From Halisarca cf. caerulea (Eukaryota; Porifera; Demospongiae; Chondrillida; Halisarcidae), in NCBI GenBank assembly GCA_963170055.1, contig CAUJGJ010000430.1, positions 1 through 64,000 of the forward strand: 64,000 nucleotides of DNA, given 5' to 3'. How positions within the stretch are numbered: the first letter of the stretch is position 1; every line of letters starts with the position of its first letter. Under the pieces are notes generated by a model. That model was given only the letters and a program-made list of their open reading frames with translations. It did no database searches and had not been told where the DNA came from. The translations under genes and the position numbers were made by a program. Below, piece by piece: positions 62,244 to 64,000 of the stretch.

Positions 62244-64000
62244 CCGCACATTCCCGGTGGACACACATGACCTTTCTGAAGTGCTGTGGGCGTATTTGTG
62301 TTGTGTTGGATATCCTGGTGCTAATAACAATATATGGCACTAGCACCACGCACATTCCCAGTGGACACACATGAAGTTTCTTAACTACTGTGGGCGTAAT
62401 TGTGTAGTGCTGGATATGCTGGTGCTAATACCAATATTTGGCACTAGCACCACGCACATTCCCAGTGGACACACATGACCTTTCTGAAGTGCTGTGGGCG
62501 TATTTGTGTAGTGTTGGATATGCTGGTGCTAATAACAATATTTGGCACTAGCACCACGCACATTCCCAGTGGACACACATGAAGTTTCTGAAGTGCTGTG
62601 GGCGTATTTGTGTAGTGTTGGATATGCTGGTGCTAATACCAATATTTGGCACTAGCACCACGCACATTCCCAGTGGACACACATGAAGTTTCAGAAATGC
62701 TGTGGGCGTATTTGTGTAGTGTTGGATAGCTGGTGCTAATAGCAATATTTGGCACTAGCACCACGCACATTCCCAGTGGACACACATGAAGTTTCTGAAG
62801 TGCTGTGGGCGTATTTGTGTAGTGTTGGATATGCTGGTGCTAATATTAATATTTGGCACTAGCACCACGCACATTCCCAGTGGACACACATGAAGTTTCT
62901 TAACTACTGTGGGCGTATTTGTGTAGTGCATGATATGCTGGTGCTAATACCAATATTTGGCACTAGCACCACGCACATTCCCAGTGGACACACATGAAGT
63001 TTCACAACAACTGTGGGCGTATTTGTGTAGTGCTGGATATGCTGGTGCTAATACCAATATTTGGCATTAGCACCACGCACATTCCCAGTGGACACACATG
63101 ACCTTTCTGAAGTGCTGTGGGCGTATGTGTGTAGTGTTGGATATGCTGGTGCTAATACCAATATTTTGCACTAGCACCACGCACATTCCCAGTGGACACA
63201 CATGACCTTTCTGAAGTGCTGTGGGCGTATTTGTGTAGTGTTGGATATGCTGGTGCTAATACCAATATTCGGCACTAGCACCACGTACATTCTCAGTGGA
63301 CACACATGACCTTTCTGAAGTGCTGTTGGCGTATTTGTGTAGTGTTGGATATGCTGGTGCTAATACCAATATTGAGCACTAGCACCACGCACATTCCCAG
63401 TGGACACACATGAAGTTTCTTGACTACTGTGGGCGTATTTGTGTAGTGCTGGATATGCTGGTGCTAATACCAATATTTGGCACTAGCACCACGCACATTC
63501 CCAGTGGACACACATGAAGTTTCTGAAGTGCTGTGGGTGTATTTGTGTAGTGTTGGATATGCTGGTGCTAATACCAATATTTGGCACTAGCACCACGCAC
63601 ATTCCCCGTGGACACACATGACCTTTCTGAAGTGCTGTGGGCGTGTTTGTTTAGTGTTGGATATGCTGGTGCTAATACCAATATTTGGCATTAGCACCAC
63701 GCACATTCCCAGTGGACACACATGACCTTTCTGAAGTGCTGGGGGCGTATTTGTGTAGTGTTGGATATGCTGGTGCTAATACCAATATTTGGCACTAGCA
63801 CCACGCACATTCCTGGTGGACACACATGACCTTTCTGAAGTGCTGTAGGCGTATTTGTGTAGTGTTGGATATGCTGGTGCTAATAACAATATATGGCACT
63901 AGCACCACGCACATTCCCAGTGGACACACATGAAGTTTCTTAACTACTGTGGGCGTATTTGTGTAGTGCTGGATATGCTGGTGCTAATACCAATATTTGG
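62169..64000. repeat. Block F relative at the right end (matches 17255-19086)
   Basis: Matches 17255-19086 at a constant 44,914-bp offset, through CACCCCGCAC, ATATCCTGGTG, a 103-bp monomer, the six-monomer cassette, ATTCCCCGTGG, GTGTTTGTTTAGTG and CTGGGGGCG. It runs off the window. Differences include CTAATATTAAT versus CTAATGTTAAT near 62842, ATTCCTGG near 63811 and CTGTAGGCG near 63843. Confidence 0.85.

Larger units (their letters stand above)
1..64000. repeat. 104-bp tandem satellite array filling the window
   Basis: Head-to-tail copies of one unit of about 104 bp run from the first base to the last, all in one orientation, with no spacer or interruption. A typical copy is 105-208, starting TGCTGTGGGCGTATTTG and ending GACCTTTCTGAAG. 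Most copies differ from it at only a few positions. Phase accounting fits: the start motif is at base 1, and the last bases are 16 bp ahead of a strict 104-bp ruler. That equals eighteen 1-bp-short copies minus two 1-bp-long ones, giving about 615.5 monomers. No unique flank, gene or other repeat family is visible. The family is not one I recognise. A eukaryotic centromeric, pericentromeric or subtelomeric satellite is the natural reading (inference). Confidence 0.98.

Noticed and set aside
1496..62745. Short open frames of 64-100 codons, mostly on the - strand, including a near-identical 65-codon frame seen about 18 times
   Set aside because: They are readings of the monomer itself. The 65-codon frame appears wherever the 1-bp-short monomer occurs, because the deletion changes which stop is met. 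Since 104 is not a multiple of 3 each copy is read in a new frame. No start context, codon bias or domain supports a protein.
1..64000. CRISPR array
   Set aside because: Repeats are 104 bp and directly abutting with no unique spacers, and there are no cas genes or leader.
1..64000. Protein-coding tandem repeat gene (for example an adhesin or mucin)
   Set aside because: The monomer length is not a multiple of 3 and stops occur in all frames within about three monomers.
1..64000. Telomeric repeat or rDNA spacer
   Set aside because: No short telomere-like unit (TTAGGG, TTTAGGG and similar) in tandem and no rRNA gene sequence is present.
1..64000. Bacterial or phage origin iterons
   Set aside because: Iteron arrays are short and lie next to a rep gene. 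Here over 600 copies fill 64 kb with no genes.

Overview
The whole 64 kb window is one uninterrupted tandem satellite array. The unit is about 104 bp (a clean copy is 105-208), about 46% G+C by count of that copy, repeated head-to-tail about 615 times on the same strand. It enters at base 1 mid-array and leaves at base 64000 mid-array. I see no gene, RNA gene, transposon or unique sequence. A single-family satellite of this length with hierarchical internal duplications points to a eukaryotic heterochromatic block (centromeric, pericentromeric or subtelomeric). I do not recognise the family and cannot name the taxon.

The monomer has three parts: a G/T-rich left half, a conserved dyad in the middle (TGGTGCTA ... 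TAGCACCA around CCAA-TAT-TTGG), and an A/C-rich right half. It ends in a class-defining segment of about 16 bp with at least five versions. Eighteen monomers are 103 bp (the same 1-bp loss in GGATATGCTGG) and two are 105 bp. This exactly explains the 16-bp phase drift from one end of the window to the other.

Above the monomer lies a patchwork of multi-monomer duplications rather than one fixed higher-order repeat. 1-4.3 kb: mixed monomers, weak higher-order structure. 4.3-9.6 kb: overlapping copies with 2,184-bp (21-mer) and 1,560-bp (15-mer) periods. 9.9-11.7 kb: a 936-bp (9-mer) duplication. 11.2-20.6 kb: a block repeated at offset 4,574 bp, whose second copy has a nested 728-bp (7-mer) tandem duplication. 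23.3-34.75 kb: a 5,717-bp (55-mer) tandem duplication, indistinguishable at every rare marker compared. 35.1-43.4 kb: a 4,159-bp (40-mer) tandem duplication with few differences. 45.5-48.5 kb: a 1,456-bp (14-mer) tandem duplication. 52.7-64 kb: a mosaic of three earlier parts of the window (about 22-28 kb, 42.8-46.8 kb and 17.3-19.1 kb). A six-monomer cassette (example 13417-14040) recurs throughout.

The array therefore looks like the product of repeated unequal exchange or amplification at several scales, with some events recent enough to leave multi-kb near-identical copies. Since some copies are indistinguishable by eye, their number also depends on assembly quality.
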